Assembly: GCF_009601055.1 (NCBI RefSeq)
Contig: NZ_WITI01000008.1
Span: forward strand, 32,790-96,789
Length of the DNA: 64,000 bases
Origin: Lactococcus sp. dk101
GTDB lineage: Bacteria > Bacillota > Bacilli > Lactobacillales > Streptococcaceae
Direction of reading: 5' to 3'
Shown: one piece after another, positions 1 through 8,079 of the stretch
How positions within the stretch are numbered: the stretch's first letter is position 1
Layout of the letters: each line of letters begins with the position of its first letter
Made by a program: the position numbers and the translations under genes
Notes under the pieces: generated by a model
The model's database searches: none
Told to the model about the DNA's origin: nothing
What the model saw: the letters and a program-made list of their open reading frames with translations, nothing else

Positions 1-2
1 AC

Positions 3-245
3 AAGATTTTGAATAACCTCAAAGAGCGGCGCAATGCGTCAAGCACCATTATTGTCAGTCATCGCTTAAGCTCAGTCATGGAAGCAGACGAGATTTTAGT
101 GCTTGAAGCCGGCCGTGTCAGTGAGCGAGGCAAACATCATCAGCTTGTCAGCACTGACGGTTGGTACGCCAAAATGTGGCAAATGCAACAAATCGAAAGC
201 CATTTATCAGAAAAGGCGGGAAAGGAGGATGAAAATGGAAAATAA
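3..245 (+). CDS. ABC transporter ATP-binding/permease subunit, C-terminal end (5' truncated by window)
   Basis: The reading frame is open from the window edge and ends at TAA 243-245. The visible 80 or so residues are the end of an ABC nucleotide-binding domain: a STIIVSHRLSSV stretch containing the H-loop histidine, then the EADEILVLEAGRVSERG segment typical of exporter ATPases. It overlaps the next gene by 11 bp, and that gene encodes a full transmembrane-ATPase half transporter. The pair is therefore most likely a heterodimeric multidrug or lipid exporter of the LmrCD/BmrCD type. The substrate cannot be told. A copy of the palindrome GTCAGCACTGAC lies inside the coding sequence at 147-158. 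Confidence 0.85.
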   Translation, partial: KILNNLKERRNASSTIIVSHRLSSVMEADEILVLEAGRVSERGKHHQLVSTDGWYAKMWQMQQIESHLSEKAGKEDENGK

Positions 246-2016
246 TGAAAACATGGACGAAAAAATGACCTGGAAAGAAAACTGGTCGGTTTTCAAATTC
301 ATTTTTAAGTTCCTCTTGCCCTTTAAACGTTATTTTATTTTGGCTTTTGTCTTTAGTATCATAACAACAGCCCTAGCATCCATCATGCCATTTGTTATTT
401 CCACCTTTATGGACGCTTATTTGCAAACGGAAAAAGCCACAGATCAGATTATTTGGTATTTTGCCATCTTGTATTTTGTCCTCAATTTGATCAATTCCAT
501 CGCATTTTTCTTCAAATGGAATGAATTGCAAAATGGATCAATTTTTGTCAATCAGGCCATTCGTAAAACCGTATATGCAAAATTGCATACCTTAGGCATG
601 CGTTATTTTGATCAAAAGCCAACGGGCTGGCTAATTACGCGAATGACCAACGATACGGATTTATTTCCATTCTGGCAAATGTTGTTTAACGCCTTGATGA
701 GCGTGATTTCAATTATCATTGCTTTCATTGCACTTTTTGTTATTGATGCACAAATTGCATTGGTCATGCTGATTTTCTTGCCCCTTTTGCTATTTGCAGT
801 GATCATTTATCAAAAGGCAAGTACCAAAGTATATCAACTCATGCTGAAAAAACGCTCAGAGCTGAATACCAAGCTTAACGAGTACATCTCAGGTATGCGG
901 ATTATTCAACAATTTCGTCAGGAAAAAAGACTGGAGGCCAATTTTAATCAAACCAACGAAGAATATTATGGTTATCGTAAACGCGTCATTCAAATCAATG
1001 GACTTTTGCTTAGTCCATTGGTAAATTTCCTGATGGGCCTGTCAATCATTATCGTACTTCTGATGTTTTCAAACCGCAGTATGCACACGGTCGTGGCATC
1101 TGGATTGATTTATGCCTTCATTTCCAACGTACAAATCTATTTCCAGCCGATTTCAAATCTCATGGATTCCCTCTCCAGTTTCTCAAACGGCATGGTTTCC
1201 GCCAGCCGAATTAAAACTATCATGGAAGAGACCGAATATGCACCTATCAGCGCTGACAACAATACCCATCTCATTCAACAAGGAAAAATTGAATTTCGTC
1301 ATGTCAATTTTAGCTATGACGGAGAACATCAAGTCTTGAAAGACATTTCTTTCATTGTCAATCCTGGCGAAACGGTTGCTTTTGTTGGTCATACGGGCTC
1401 TGGTAAGTCAAGTATTATCAACGTCTTTATGCGATTTTACGAATTTGAAGAAGGCCAAGTTTTGATTGATGATGTGGACATCAGAGCTTATAGCAAAGAA
1501 GAACTTCGCAAAAAAATAGGTCTGGTCTTGCAGGATAGTTTCATGTTTGTAGCCTCGGTGACTGACAATATCAAGATGATGAGTTCTGTCATTACTGACG
1601 AAGCTGCCGTTGAAGCTGCCAAATTTGTCCATGCTGACAGTTTTATCAATGCGCTTGACCAAGGATTTGACACGCAAGTTATCGAGGGGGGCAGTAATTT
1701 TTCGGCTGGAGAACGCCAACTCATCAATTTTGCACGAACCATGGTGCGCCAACCTAAAATCCTACTGCTCGACGAAGCGACAGCCAATATCGATACGGAA
1801 ACCGAAGCACTAATTCAAAAAGGATTAGGTAACATGCGACAAGGTAGAACGACAATGGCCATAGCCCACCGGCTGTCAACCATCAAAGACGCCAATCAAA
1901 TCTTAGTCCTAGAAGCAGGACAAATCATTGAACGTGGCACACACGACCAACTCCTTGCCCAAAACGGCTATTACGCCGAAATGTATTTGCTCCAAAGTTT
2001 ACAAAGTGAGGTGTAA
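235..2016 (+). CDS. ABC exporter half-transporter, TMD-NBD fusion (second subunit)
   Basis: The protein has 593 residues. It has an N-terminal six-helix ABC membrane domain (about residues 20-320) and a C-terminal ATPase domain. Visible ATPase motifs are the Walker A GHTGSGKSS, a Q-loop VLQDSF, a signature degenerated to FSAGERQ, the Walker B ILLLDEAT and the H-loop AHRLST. The start at 235 is chosen because AAAGGAGG at 221-228 sits 6 nt upstream. An ATG at 229 would directly abut that site. The gene overlaps the upstream ABC gene by 11 bp, which implies translational coupling and a heterodimer. A strong terminator follows. Role inferred: ATP-driven export at the cytoplasmic membrane, substrate unknown. 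Confidence 0.88.
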   Translation: MENNENMDEKMTWKENWSVFKFIFKFLLPFKRYFILAFVFSIITTALASIMPFVISTFMDAYLQTEKATDQIIWYFAILYFVLNLINSIAFFFKWNELQNGSIFVNQAIRKTVYAKLHTLGMRYFDQKPTGWLITRMTNDTDLFPFWQMLFNALMSVISIIIAFIALFVIDAQIALVMLIFLPLLLFAVIIYQKASTKVYQLMLKKRSELNTKLNEYISGMRIIQQFRQEKRLEANFNQTNEEYYGYRKRVIQINGLLLSPLVNFLMGLSIIIVLLMFSNRSMHTVVASGLIYAFISNVQIYFQPISNLMDSLSSFSNGMVSASRIKTIMEETEYAPISADNNTHLIQQGKIEFRHVNFSYDGEHQVLKDISFIVNPGETVAFVGHTGSGKSSIINVFMRFYEFEEGQVLIDDVDIRAYSKEELRKKIGLVLQDSFMFVASVTDNIKMMSSVITDEAAVEAAKFVHADSFINALDQGFDTQVIEGGSNFSAGERQLINFARTMVRQPKILLLDEATANIDTETEALIQKGLGNMRQGRTTMAIAHRLSTIKDANQILVLEAGQIIERGTHDQLLAQNGYYAEMYLLQSLQSEV

Positions 2017-2046
2017 AAAACTAATAATTTTATTAGTTTTTTTATT
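2014..2046 (+). terminator. Intrinsic terminator after ABC exporter genes
   Basis: An A/T-rich stem, AAAACTAATAA pairing with TTATTAGTTTT, is followed by a T run. It overlaps the stop codon of the ABC gene. Confidence 0.75.
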
Positions 2047-2153
2047 TTTTTCTAATTTTGCCTTAATAATTGACCTTATCATAATGGAAGCGATTAACAC
2101 AAAAATATGTAATCGTTATCTTAAATTGGCGGTAAAAATATCAAATAGATTTT

Positions 2154-2182
2154 TTGAAAAAGCCCATGAAAACTGATAGAAT
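2154..2182 (+). promoter_or_regulatory. als promoter
   Basis: TTGAAA (2154-2159) lies 17 bp from TAGAAT (2177-2182), which carries an upstream TGA, making an extended -10. The region precedes als and its ribosome site AAAGAGG. Confidence 0.65.
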
Positions 2183-2235
2183 AGGAAGATAACAAGAATA
2201 CAATTTGTTTATTAATAATTTAAAAGAGGTATAAA

Positions 2236-3900
2236 ATGGCTGAGAAAAAATTCGGAGCCGATTTGATTGTTGATAGTCTTATCAACCATGATGTAAAATA
2301 TGTTTTCGGTATTCCCGGAGCTAAGATTGACCGTGTTTTTGACCGTCTCGAAAATGGCGAAAACACTCCAGAACTCATCATTACACGACACGAACAAGGC
2401 GCAGCCTTCATGGCACAAGCAGTTGGACGTTTGACTGGTAAACCAGGTGTAGCACTTGTTACAAGTGGTCCTGGAGTTTCAAACCTTGCGACTGGTCTTT
2501 TGACAGCAACAGCTGAAGGAGATGCCGTACTCGCTATCGGTGGACAAGTTAAACGTAGCGACTTGCTCAAACGTTCACACCAATCAATGAACAATGCCGC
2601 ATTGTTTGCTCCAATTACTAAATACTCAGCAGAAGTTCAAGCACCAGAAACCCTTTCTGAAACACTTGCAAATGCTTGGCGTTTAGCAAAATCAGGAAAA
2701 CACGGCGCAAGCTTCCTCTCAATTCCTCAAGACGTTACAGATGCAGAAGTAGATGTAAAAGCAATTAAACCAATGTCAGAACCAAAAATGGGGAATGCCT
2801 CAATCGATGACATTAACTATTTGGCACAAGCCATTAAAAATGCAGTTTTGCCAGTTATCTTAGTTGGTGCTGGTGGATCTGATGCAAAAGTTGCAGCTTC
2901 ACTCCGTCAACTTTTGACTCACGTTGCTATTCCAGTCGTTGAAACATTCCAAGGTGCAGGTGTTATTTCACGTGATTTGGAACACACTTTCTTTGGACGT
3001 GTCGGACTTTTCCGTAACCAACCAGGAGATATGTTGTTGAAACGTTCAGATTTGATTATTGCGATTGGTTATGACCCAATCGAATATGAAGCACGTAACT
3101 GGAACGCTGAGATTGATAGCCGTGTTGTTGTTATCGACAACGCCATTGCTGAAATCGATACTTTCTATCAACCAGAACGTGAACTTATCGGAAATATCGC
3201 TCAAACACTTGACAACTTGCTTCCAGCCATTCGTGGTTACCAACTGCCAAATGGTTCAGTAGATTATTTACGCGATATCCACGCTATCATGAACAACCGC
3301 GACCAAGAAATCGTCCATGTTGACGGTCGCTTGCACCCACTCGAATTGGTTGACGCATTCCAATCTATCGTTAAAGACGATGAAACAGTTACAGTTGACG
3401 TTGGTTCACTTTATATCTGGATGGCACGTTACTTCAAATCATACGAACCACGTCACTTGCTCTTCTCAAACGGAATGCAAACGCTCGGTGTTGCACTTCC
3501 ATGGGCAATCACATCAGCATTGCTCCGTCCAGGAAAACGTGTTTACTCTCACTCTGGTGATGGCGGAATGCTCTTTACTGGACAAGAACTTGAAACAGCT
3601 GTTCGTTTGAACCTTCCAATCGTACATATCGTATGGAACGACGGACATTTCGACATGGTTAAATTCCAAGAAGAAAAGAAATACGGTCGTTCAGCAGGTG
3701 TGGACTTCGGTGCAGTTGACTACGTCAAATATGCTGAAGCAATGGGAGCAAAAGGCTACCGTGCAACAAGCGTAGATGAATTCCTTGAAATCATCAACAA
3801 TATCCCAGAAACATCTGGCCCAGTCGTAATTGATGTACCAATCGACTACTCAGACAATATCAAATTGGCAGACACTATGTTGCCAGAAGAATTTTATTGA
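2236..3900 (+). CDS. als: Catabolic alpha-acetolactate synthase
   Basis: The protein has 554 residues, the usual length for lactococcal Als. It condenses two pyruvates to alpha-acetolactate with thiamine diphosphate, the first step toward acetoin in the cytoplasm. The N-terminal PYR domain has the TRHEQGAAFMAQ segment containing the catalytic glutamate, and VTSGPGVSNL. The central domain is followed by a C-terminal PP domain with the ThDP/Mg2+ motif GDGGMLFTG and the WNDGHFDM partner segment. No FAD-dependent anabolic small subunit is adjacent, which supports the catabolic enzyme. Codon use is strongly biased, as in highly expressed genes. It stands as a single gene with its own promoter and terminator. 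The decarboxylase aldB lies 2.3 kb downstream in a separate unit. Confidence 0.96.
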   Translation: MAEKKFGADLIVDSLINHDVKYVFGIPGAKIDRVFDRLENGENTPELIITRHEQGAAFMAQAVGRLTGKPGVALVTSGPGVSNLATGLLTATAEGDAVLAIGGQVKRSDLLKRSHQSMNNAALFAPITKYSAEVQAPETLSETLANAWRLAKSGKHGASFLSIPQDVTDAEVDVKAIKPMSEPKMGNASIDDINYLAQAIKNAVLPVILVGAGGSDAKVAASLRQLLTHVAIPVVETFQGAGVISRDLEHTFFGRVGLFRNQPGDMLLKRSDLIIAIGYDPIEYEARNWNAEIDSRVVVIDNAIAEIDTFYQPERELIGNIAQTLDNLLPAIRGYQLPNGSVDYLRDIHAIMNNRDQEIVHVDGRLHPLELVDAFQSIVKDDETVTVDVGSLYIWMARYFKSYEPRHLLFSNGMQTLGVALPWAITSALLRPGKRVYSHSGDGGMLFTGQELETAVRLNLPIVHIVWNDGHFDMVKFQEEKKYGRSAGVDFGAVDYVKYAEAMGAKGYRATSVDEFLEIINNIPETSGPVVIDVPIDYSDNIKLADTMLPEEFY

Positions 3901-3919
3901 TATTAAATAAAACAAAAGA

Positions 3920-3952
3920 AAAAGCACTTCGTTTGTAGTGCTTTTTCTTTTG
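3920..3952 (+). terminator. als terminator
   Basis: AAAAGCACT...AGTGCTTTTT forms a hairpin with a T run just after als. Confidence 0.85.
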
Positions 3953-4069
3953 AAAAATGGGATTGGTCTTGCTATTGTGAAAAGAATTATTGATTTACAT
4001 GGTGGAAAAATCACAGTAGAGAGCAACAGTCAACAGACAATATTTGAAATCAGTCTAAGTCAAGACTAG
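3950..4069 (+). pseudogene. Remnant of a sensor histidine kinase (C-terminal end only)
   Basis: Directly after the als terminator, about 37 codons remain open to TAG 4067-4069. They read as the end of a HATPase_c domain: NGIGLAIVKRIIDLHGGKI, the G2 box and following helix of two-component kinases, then a strand and stop. No start, ribosome site or upstream kinase domains exist. This is a decayed fragment, probably left by a deletion. The 200 bp that follow hold no convincing gene, only a short open stretch ending in TGA near 4140 that could be further debris. Confidence 0.75.
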
Positions 4070-4279
4070 TCATTCTGCTATTGACTTGGCTAAACAAAGC
4101 TCAAGATACAAATACTCCTGCTGAAAAACTAAAAGCTTGAGACAGTAATAAAGTTTGAACTTCCGAACATTAACAGAAGATAATCAAAGAATTGTTCGCT
4201 TGTGCTAGATGCGGACTGAAAGAAAAGGATATAATAAAAGAAGTGGATTTTACAAAAAAAAAATAGAAAATGGTTTTGA

Positions 4280-5035
4280 ATGATTGATGTATTTGATTTA
4301 GATGGAACAATTTCCTTTCAAGGAGCGCAAATTTCGCCAGCACTTGTGGCAGCAATTCATAAGCTGGAGGCACAGCATCACACGGTGGTTTTTGCGTCTG
4401 CTCGTCCAATCAGAGACATGCTTCCCTTGCTCAAAAAGGATTTTGAAAATAATTTTTACATTGGAGGAAATGGCTCAATAGTCAAAAATGACGGAAAGAT
4501 TGAAAGTATAGCTGTGATTGATATCGAAAGCATGGGATTTATTAAGGCGCTCATTGATCAGTATGACCTTGATTATTTGATTGATGACGAGTGGTATTAT
4601 GCTCTCAAAAATAGAAATGAGGCCCTTGCGCAAATCAATTCGAAAGTAGATGCTTTGAAACTCTCTCAAAACGTAGCTATAGAGAAGCTGAAGAAACCCA
4701 TCAAGTGCATTTTATTAAACTTGCCTGAATGTTTATTTGCACAAATCGCAACACTTTTGGCGAGTTTTCCAGTCGAACTGGTTTTTCACGAAGGGACAAG
4801 CAGTATTGACATTACCGCAAAAAATATCAATAAACTGACGACCTTTAAAAAATTCTTTCCCAATCAAACCTATAATGCTTTTGGAAATGACCACAACGAT
4901 GTGAGTCTCCTGAAATCTTCCCAAAAGGCACATATCATTGGCAATTCTTTGACACTAAAACATTCAGATTTGACTTACCTACCTGCAAATGCAGAGGGCA
5001 TTGCAGCTTATCTTAAGGAATTTTCTACAAAATAA
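4280..5035 (+). CDS. HAD-superfamily phosphatase (Cof-like, subfamily IIB)
   Basis: The protein has 251 residues. HAD motif I is at the N-terminus (FDLDGT, nucleophile D6 and general acid D8). Motif II is in ASARP near residue 40, and motif IV is FGNDHNDVSLL near residue 210. The middle is a C2 cap as in Cof/YkrA sugar phosphatases. Likely reaction: hydrolysis of a phosphorylated sugar or cofactor, substrate unknown. The ribosome site is poor and the start is inferred from the family (a few residues before DLDGT). A TATAAT at 4230-4235 gives a possible promoter. It is convergent with trhO, with which it shares a terminator. Confidence 0.85.
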   Translation: MIDVFDLDGTISFQGAQISPALVAAIHKLEAQHHTVVFASARPIRDMLPLLKKDFENNFYIGGNGSIVKNDGKIESIAVIDIESMGFIKALIDQYDLDYLIDDEWYYALKNRNEALAQINSKVDALKLSQNVAIEKLKKPIKCILLNLPECLFAQIATLLASFPVELVFHEGTSSIDITAKNINKLTTFKKFFPNQTYNAFGNDHNDVSLLKSSQKAHIIGNSLTLKHSDLTYLPANAEGIAAYLKEFSTK

Positions 5036-5061
5036 AAAAGCCAGCTAATGCTGGTCTTTTT
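5034..5061. terminator. Bidirectional terminator between HAD gene and trhO
   Basis: GCCAGC-TAAT-GCTGGT is flanked by A and T runs on both sides, between convergent genes. Confidence 0.8.
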
Positions 5062-5062
5062 A

Positions 5063-6019
5063 TTAAGCAATGACTTCGTTAATAAGGCTCATGCGTTCAG
5101 CAACTTCTTCAGAAGTGAGTTGATGTTTCGCGATATAGCGGTTATTCGGATGAATGCGGCATTCGTGTGAACATGAACCAAGGTATTTGTATTCATTTTC
5201 TTCAGATGCAAGCATTTGGCGGTTACATTCTGGGTTACCACAGTTGATATAACGTTCGCAAGGACTTCCATCAAACCAATCTTTTCCTACAATGATATGT
5301 TCTTTGTGGTTGATTGGAACAGAGATACGGCTATCAAAGACATACATTTGTCCTTCCCAAAGGTCGCCTTGAACTTCAGGGTCTTTTCCATAAGTTGCAA
5401 TCCCACCATGGAGTTGTCCAACGTCATTGAAGCCTTCGCGGACGAGCCAACCTGAGAATTTTTCACAACGAATTCCACCTGTACAATAAGTCAAAACGCG
5501 TTTATCAGCGAATTGTTCTTTGTGGGCGTTAATCCATTCTGGCAGGTCACGGAAGTTACGAATATCAGGACGGATGGCATCTTTAAAATGTCCTAAATCG
5601 TATTCGTAATCATTACGGGCATCAATAACGACTGAATTTTCGTCAAGCATTGCCTTGCGGAATTCAACGGGTGAAAGATAAGCACCAGTTGTTTGGAGTG
5701 GGTTGATGTCGTCTTCAAGGCTCAAGTTAACGAGCTCATTGCGGTAACGGACGTGCATTTTTTTGAAAGCATTCTCGTCTGCTTCGTCAATTTTGAACAT
5801 CATATCAGCAAAGCGTGGGTCAGAATGCATCAATTCGATATAGGCATCTGTTTGTTCAACGGTACCTGAAACAGTACCGTTAAGCCCTTCGTCAGCAACC
5901 AAAATCCGACCTTTTAAACCAATGGCTTTACAATTTGCCAAGTGTTGTTTGGCAAATAATTCTGCATTTTCAAGTGGGACATATTGGTAATATAAGAGTA
6001 CTCTGTAATCCTGAGTCAT
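5063..6019 (-). CDS. trhO: tRNA uridine(34) hydroxylase, rhodanese-domain protein
   Basis: The protein has 318 residues from ATG 6017-6019 (MTQDYRV). A longer open frame extends upstream, but MTQDYRV is the start I recognise from lactococcal homologues, and an AAGGAG lies upstream. It has an N-terminal acylphosphatase-like part, a rhodanese domain (about residues 115-220) with the active-site loop CTGGIRC (C179, C185), and a C-terminal cysteine-rich tail with several CxxxC-like pairs. Known role of the TrhO/YceA family: oxygen-dependent 5-hydroxyuridine formation at tRNA position 34. It appears to be monocistronic. Confidence 0.9.
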   Translation of the reverse strand: MTQDYRVLLYYQYVPLENAELFAKQHLANCKAIGLKGRILVADEGLNGTVSGTVEQTDAYIELMHSDPRFADMMFKIDEADENAFKKMHVRYRNELVNLSLEDDINPLQTTGAYLSPVEFRKAMLDENSVVIDARNDYEYDLGHFKDAIRPDIRNFRDLPEWINAHKEQFADKRVLTYCTGGIRCEKFSGWLVREGFNDVGQLHGGIATYGKDPEVQGDLWEGQMYVFDSRISVPINHKEHIIVGKDWFDGSPCERYINCGNPECNRQMLASEENEYKYLGSCSHECRIHPNNRYIAKHQLTSEEVAERMSLINEVIA

Positions 6020-6187
6020 TTTAATTCTTGCTCCTTGTATTATTAAATTCAATTAAATAAATTTAACCTCATTCTAATATAACAATTTTTCTTTGTAAAT
6101 GCAAAAACTCTAATTGTTATTTCTTTCACAACAATTATATGACGAATTATATTTTTGTCAGCTCTGACAGTACTTAATCGACTTTGC

Positions 6188-6216
6188 TTTACAGCTTAAG
6201 GGATTTGATTTATAAT
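6188..6216 (+). promoter_or_regulatory. aldB promoter
   Basis: TTTACA (6188-6193), a 17 bp spacer and TATAAT (6211-6216) precede the ribosome site AAGGAG of aldB. A perfect TGTCAGCTCTGACA palindrome (6156-6169) lies 18 bp upstream of the -35 box. Confidence 0.75.
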
Positions 6217-6248
6217 AGAAGAAGTTTTTATAAAACGAAGGAGAAAAA

Positions 6249-6959
6249 ATGCAAGAACAAACAAAACTATTTCATCACAATACATTGGCCGCATTGATGT
6301 CAGGCTTGTATGGTGGAACCATTGAAATCGGAACGCTATTGAAAGAAGGTTCATTTGGTATCGGGACGCTCGATGGCGTAGATGGCGAATTGATTGTTCT
6401 TGATGGACAGGCTTATATCGCTAAAGGAGACCGTACGGTAAGACTTGTCAGCGCTGACGAAAAGGCCCCTTATGCTGCAGTAACTACATTAGGACAGGGA
6501 CAAACTTTTGATATCTCTGATGAGATTACTGACCAAGCACTTTTAAAAGAAATTGAAAAACATTTGACCAGCCGCAATCTTTTCCATGCGATTAAAGTTC
6601 ATGGAAACTTCAAAAAGATGCATGTCAGAATGTCACCTGGTGCAAAAGAAGGGGAACAATTTGTCGATGTTGCTGCCCGTCAACCTGAATATGTTGAAGA
6701 AAACGTAATGGGAACAGTGGTTGGATTTTGGACACCAGATTTGTACCATGGCATGAGTGTTGCAGGTTTCCATCTGCACTTCTTGTCTGATGACCGTTCA
6801 TTTGGTGGTCACATCATTGACTTTAGTTTGGCTTCTGGTCAAGTCGAAGTAACAACGATTGGTCAAGTTATTCAAAACTTCCCCCTCGATGCTAAAAACT
6901 TTTTAGAAGCTGATTTAAATCTTGATCAATTGAAAAAGGACATCGAAATTGCTGAATAA
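6249..6959 (+). CDS. aldB: Alpha-acetolactate decarboxylase
   Basis: The protein has 236 residues, the normal family length. It converts alpha-acetolactate to acetoin, drawing carbon away from branched-chain amino acid synthesis. Family features visible are the N-terminal LMSGLYGGTIEIG segment and the zinc-binding histidine region HGMSVAGFHLHFLSDDRSFGGH (three histidines), plus the conserved glutamate segment GQVEV. The ribosome site is AAGGAG, 7 nt before ATG. It acts with als. In other lactococci aldB may sit with leucine genes, but here it is alone between its promoter and terminator. Confidence 0.95.
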   Translation: MQEQTKLFHHNTLAALMSGLYGGTIEIGTLLKEGSFGIGTLDGVDGELIVLDGQAYIAKGDRTVRLVSADEKAPYAAVTTLGQGQTFDISDEITDQALLKEIEKHLTSRNLFHAIKVHGNFKKMHVRMSPGAKEGEQFVDVAARQPEYVEENVMGTVVGFWTPDLYHGMSVAGFHLHFLSDDRSFGGHIIDFSLASGQVEVTTIGQVIQNFPLDAKNFLEADLNLDQLKKDIEIAE

Positions 6960-6961
6960 AA

Positions 6962-6988
6962 GAAAAACCAGTTGTACTGGTTTTTTTG
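6962..6988 (+). terminator. aldB terminator
   Basis: AAAAACCAGT-TGT-ACTGGTTTTTTT hairpin with T run. Confidence 0.85.
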
Positions 6989-7047
6989 TTACATTTTTTC
7001 TTGCTTTTCGTATTAAAGATTAGAAAAGAGTGATCAAAGGAGAAAAA

Positions 7048-7893
7048 ATGTTAAGTAATTTTGAGTTTTATCGTTTAAAAAATGCAGGTATGACGAACTT
7101 AGGAATAAATAAATTACTTGCCCATTATAAAATTGCACCCGAAAAAATAAGTCTTCGCAAGATGGGGATTATCGCAGGAGTCAAGTCGATTGCTGATTTC
7201 TTAGAGCGTTACAAGAGTCAAGATGTCAAATGTTTACGTGAAGAGTTCAAACGATTTCCATCTTTTTCGATCAATGAGTCCATTTATCCAGAACGACTCA
7301 AACAAATCTATAATCCACCGGTCCTTTTATTTTATCAAGGAAACTTAGAACTTTTGAAACGTCAAAAAGTGGCTTTTGTCGGTAGTCGAGCTTGTAGTGA
7401 TAACGGTCAAGCTGCTGTTCAAAAAATCATCAGAGAACTACAAAACAAGCTTGTGATTGTCAGCGGTCTTGCTAGAGGAATTGATGCAGCGAGTCATGTG
7501 GCGGCCATCAAAAATGCAGGCCAAACAATTGCAGTCATTGGGACAGGATTGCAAGTAGCCTATCCAAAAGAAAATCGACCCATACAAGAATACATGTGTC
7601 AAAAGCATCTGGTCTTAAGCGAGTACGGGCCAGACGAAAAACCGCTTAAATATCATTTTCCTGATCGAAATCGAATTATTGCGGGGCTTGCGCGTGGCGT
7701 GGTGGTCATTGAAGCAAAAATGAGAAGTGGGAGCTTGATTACTTGTGAACGGGCAATGGAAGAAGGGCGAGATGTTTATGCTGTTCCAGGCCAGATTAAA
7801 GACTCCTACTCAGAAGGTTGCCATTATCTGATTCAGCAAGGTGCGAAGCTTGTCTTTCGCGGAAAAGACATCTTGGAGGAGTATTTTGAATAG
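7048..7893 (+). CDS. dprA: DNA-processing protein DprA (Smf)
   Basis: The protein has 281 residues. The start at 7048 follows AAAGGAG by about 6 nt; a GTG at 7030 lies upstream of that site. An N-terminal SAM-like region is followed by the Rossmann-type DprA domain (about residues 95-275). Its core motifs include VGSRACS, VSGLARGIDAASH, GTGLQVAYP and FPDRNRIIAGLA, then SGSLIT. DprA binds incoming single-stranded DNA and loads RecA during natural transformation. The C-terminal winged helix seen in some homologues is absent, as in many streptococcal proteins. topA follows, the conserved dprA-topA order of Lactobacillales, although topA has its own promoter. Confidence 0.94.
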   Translation: MLSNFEFYRLKNAGMTNLGINKLLAHYKIAPEKISLRKMGIIAGVKSIADFLERYKSQDVKCLREEFKRFPSFSINESIYPERLKQIYNPPVLLFYQGNLELLKRQKVAFVGSRACSDNGQAAVQKIIRELQNKLVIVSGLARGIDAASHVAAIKNAGQTIAVIGTGLQVAYPKENRPIQEYMCQKHLVLSEYGPDEKPLKYHFPDRNRIIAGLARGVVVIEAKMRSGSLITCERAMEEGRDVYAVPGQIKDSYSEGCHYLIQQGAKLVFRGKDILEEYFE

Positions 7894-7947
7894 GAGCTAA
7901 ATCAATCAGACTAAAGTTGGAAATTGCTATAGGCAGATACTAATTAC

Positions 7948-7976
7948 TTGACATTATAAAAAAAACCTCTTATGAT
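7948..7976 (+). promoter_or_regulatory. topA promoter
   Basis: TTGACA (7948-7953), 17 bp, TATGAT (7971-7976). It precedes a leader with inverted repeats. Confidence 0.75.
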
Positions 7977-7986
7977 GAGGAAGTAT

Positions 7987-8036
7987 AAAATCATTGCCAC
8001 TTGACAAGTGACCATTTAACAAGTAAAATGATTTTA
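7987..8036 (+). repeat. Nested inverted repeat in topA leader
   Basis: An outer pair AAAATCATT / AATGATTTT encloses CACTTGACAAGTG (7998-8010), itself a perfect inverted repeat. It lies between the promoter and the topA start, so it would be transcribed. It could be an operator, an mRNA hairpin or a supercoiling-sensitive cruciform. Confidence 0.55.
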
Positions 8037-8079
8037 AATTTATAAAATGTATGAAGTTATTTAATAGTAGAAAGTAGAC

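Noticed and set aside
103..234. Upstream extension of the second ABC subunit to position 103
   Set aside because: It overlaps the previous ABC gene by more than 140 bp and has no ribosome site; AAAGGAGG fixes the start at 235.
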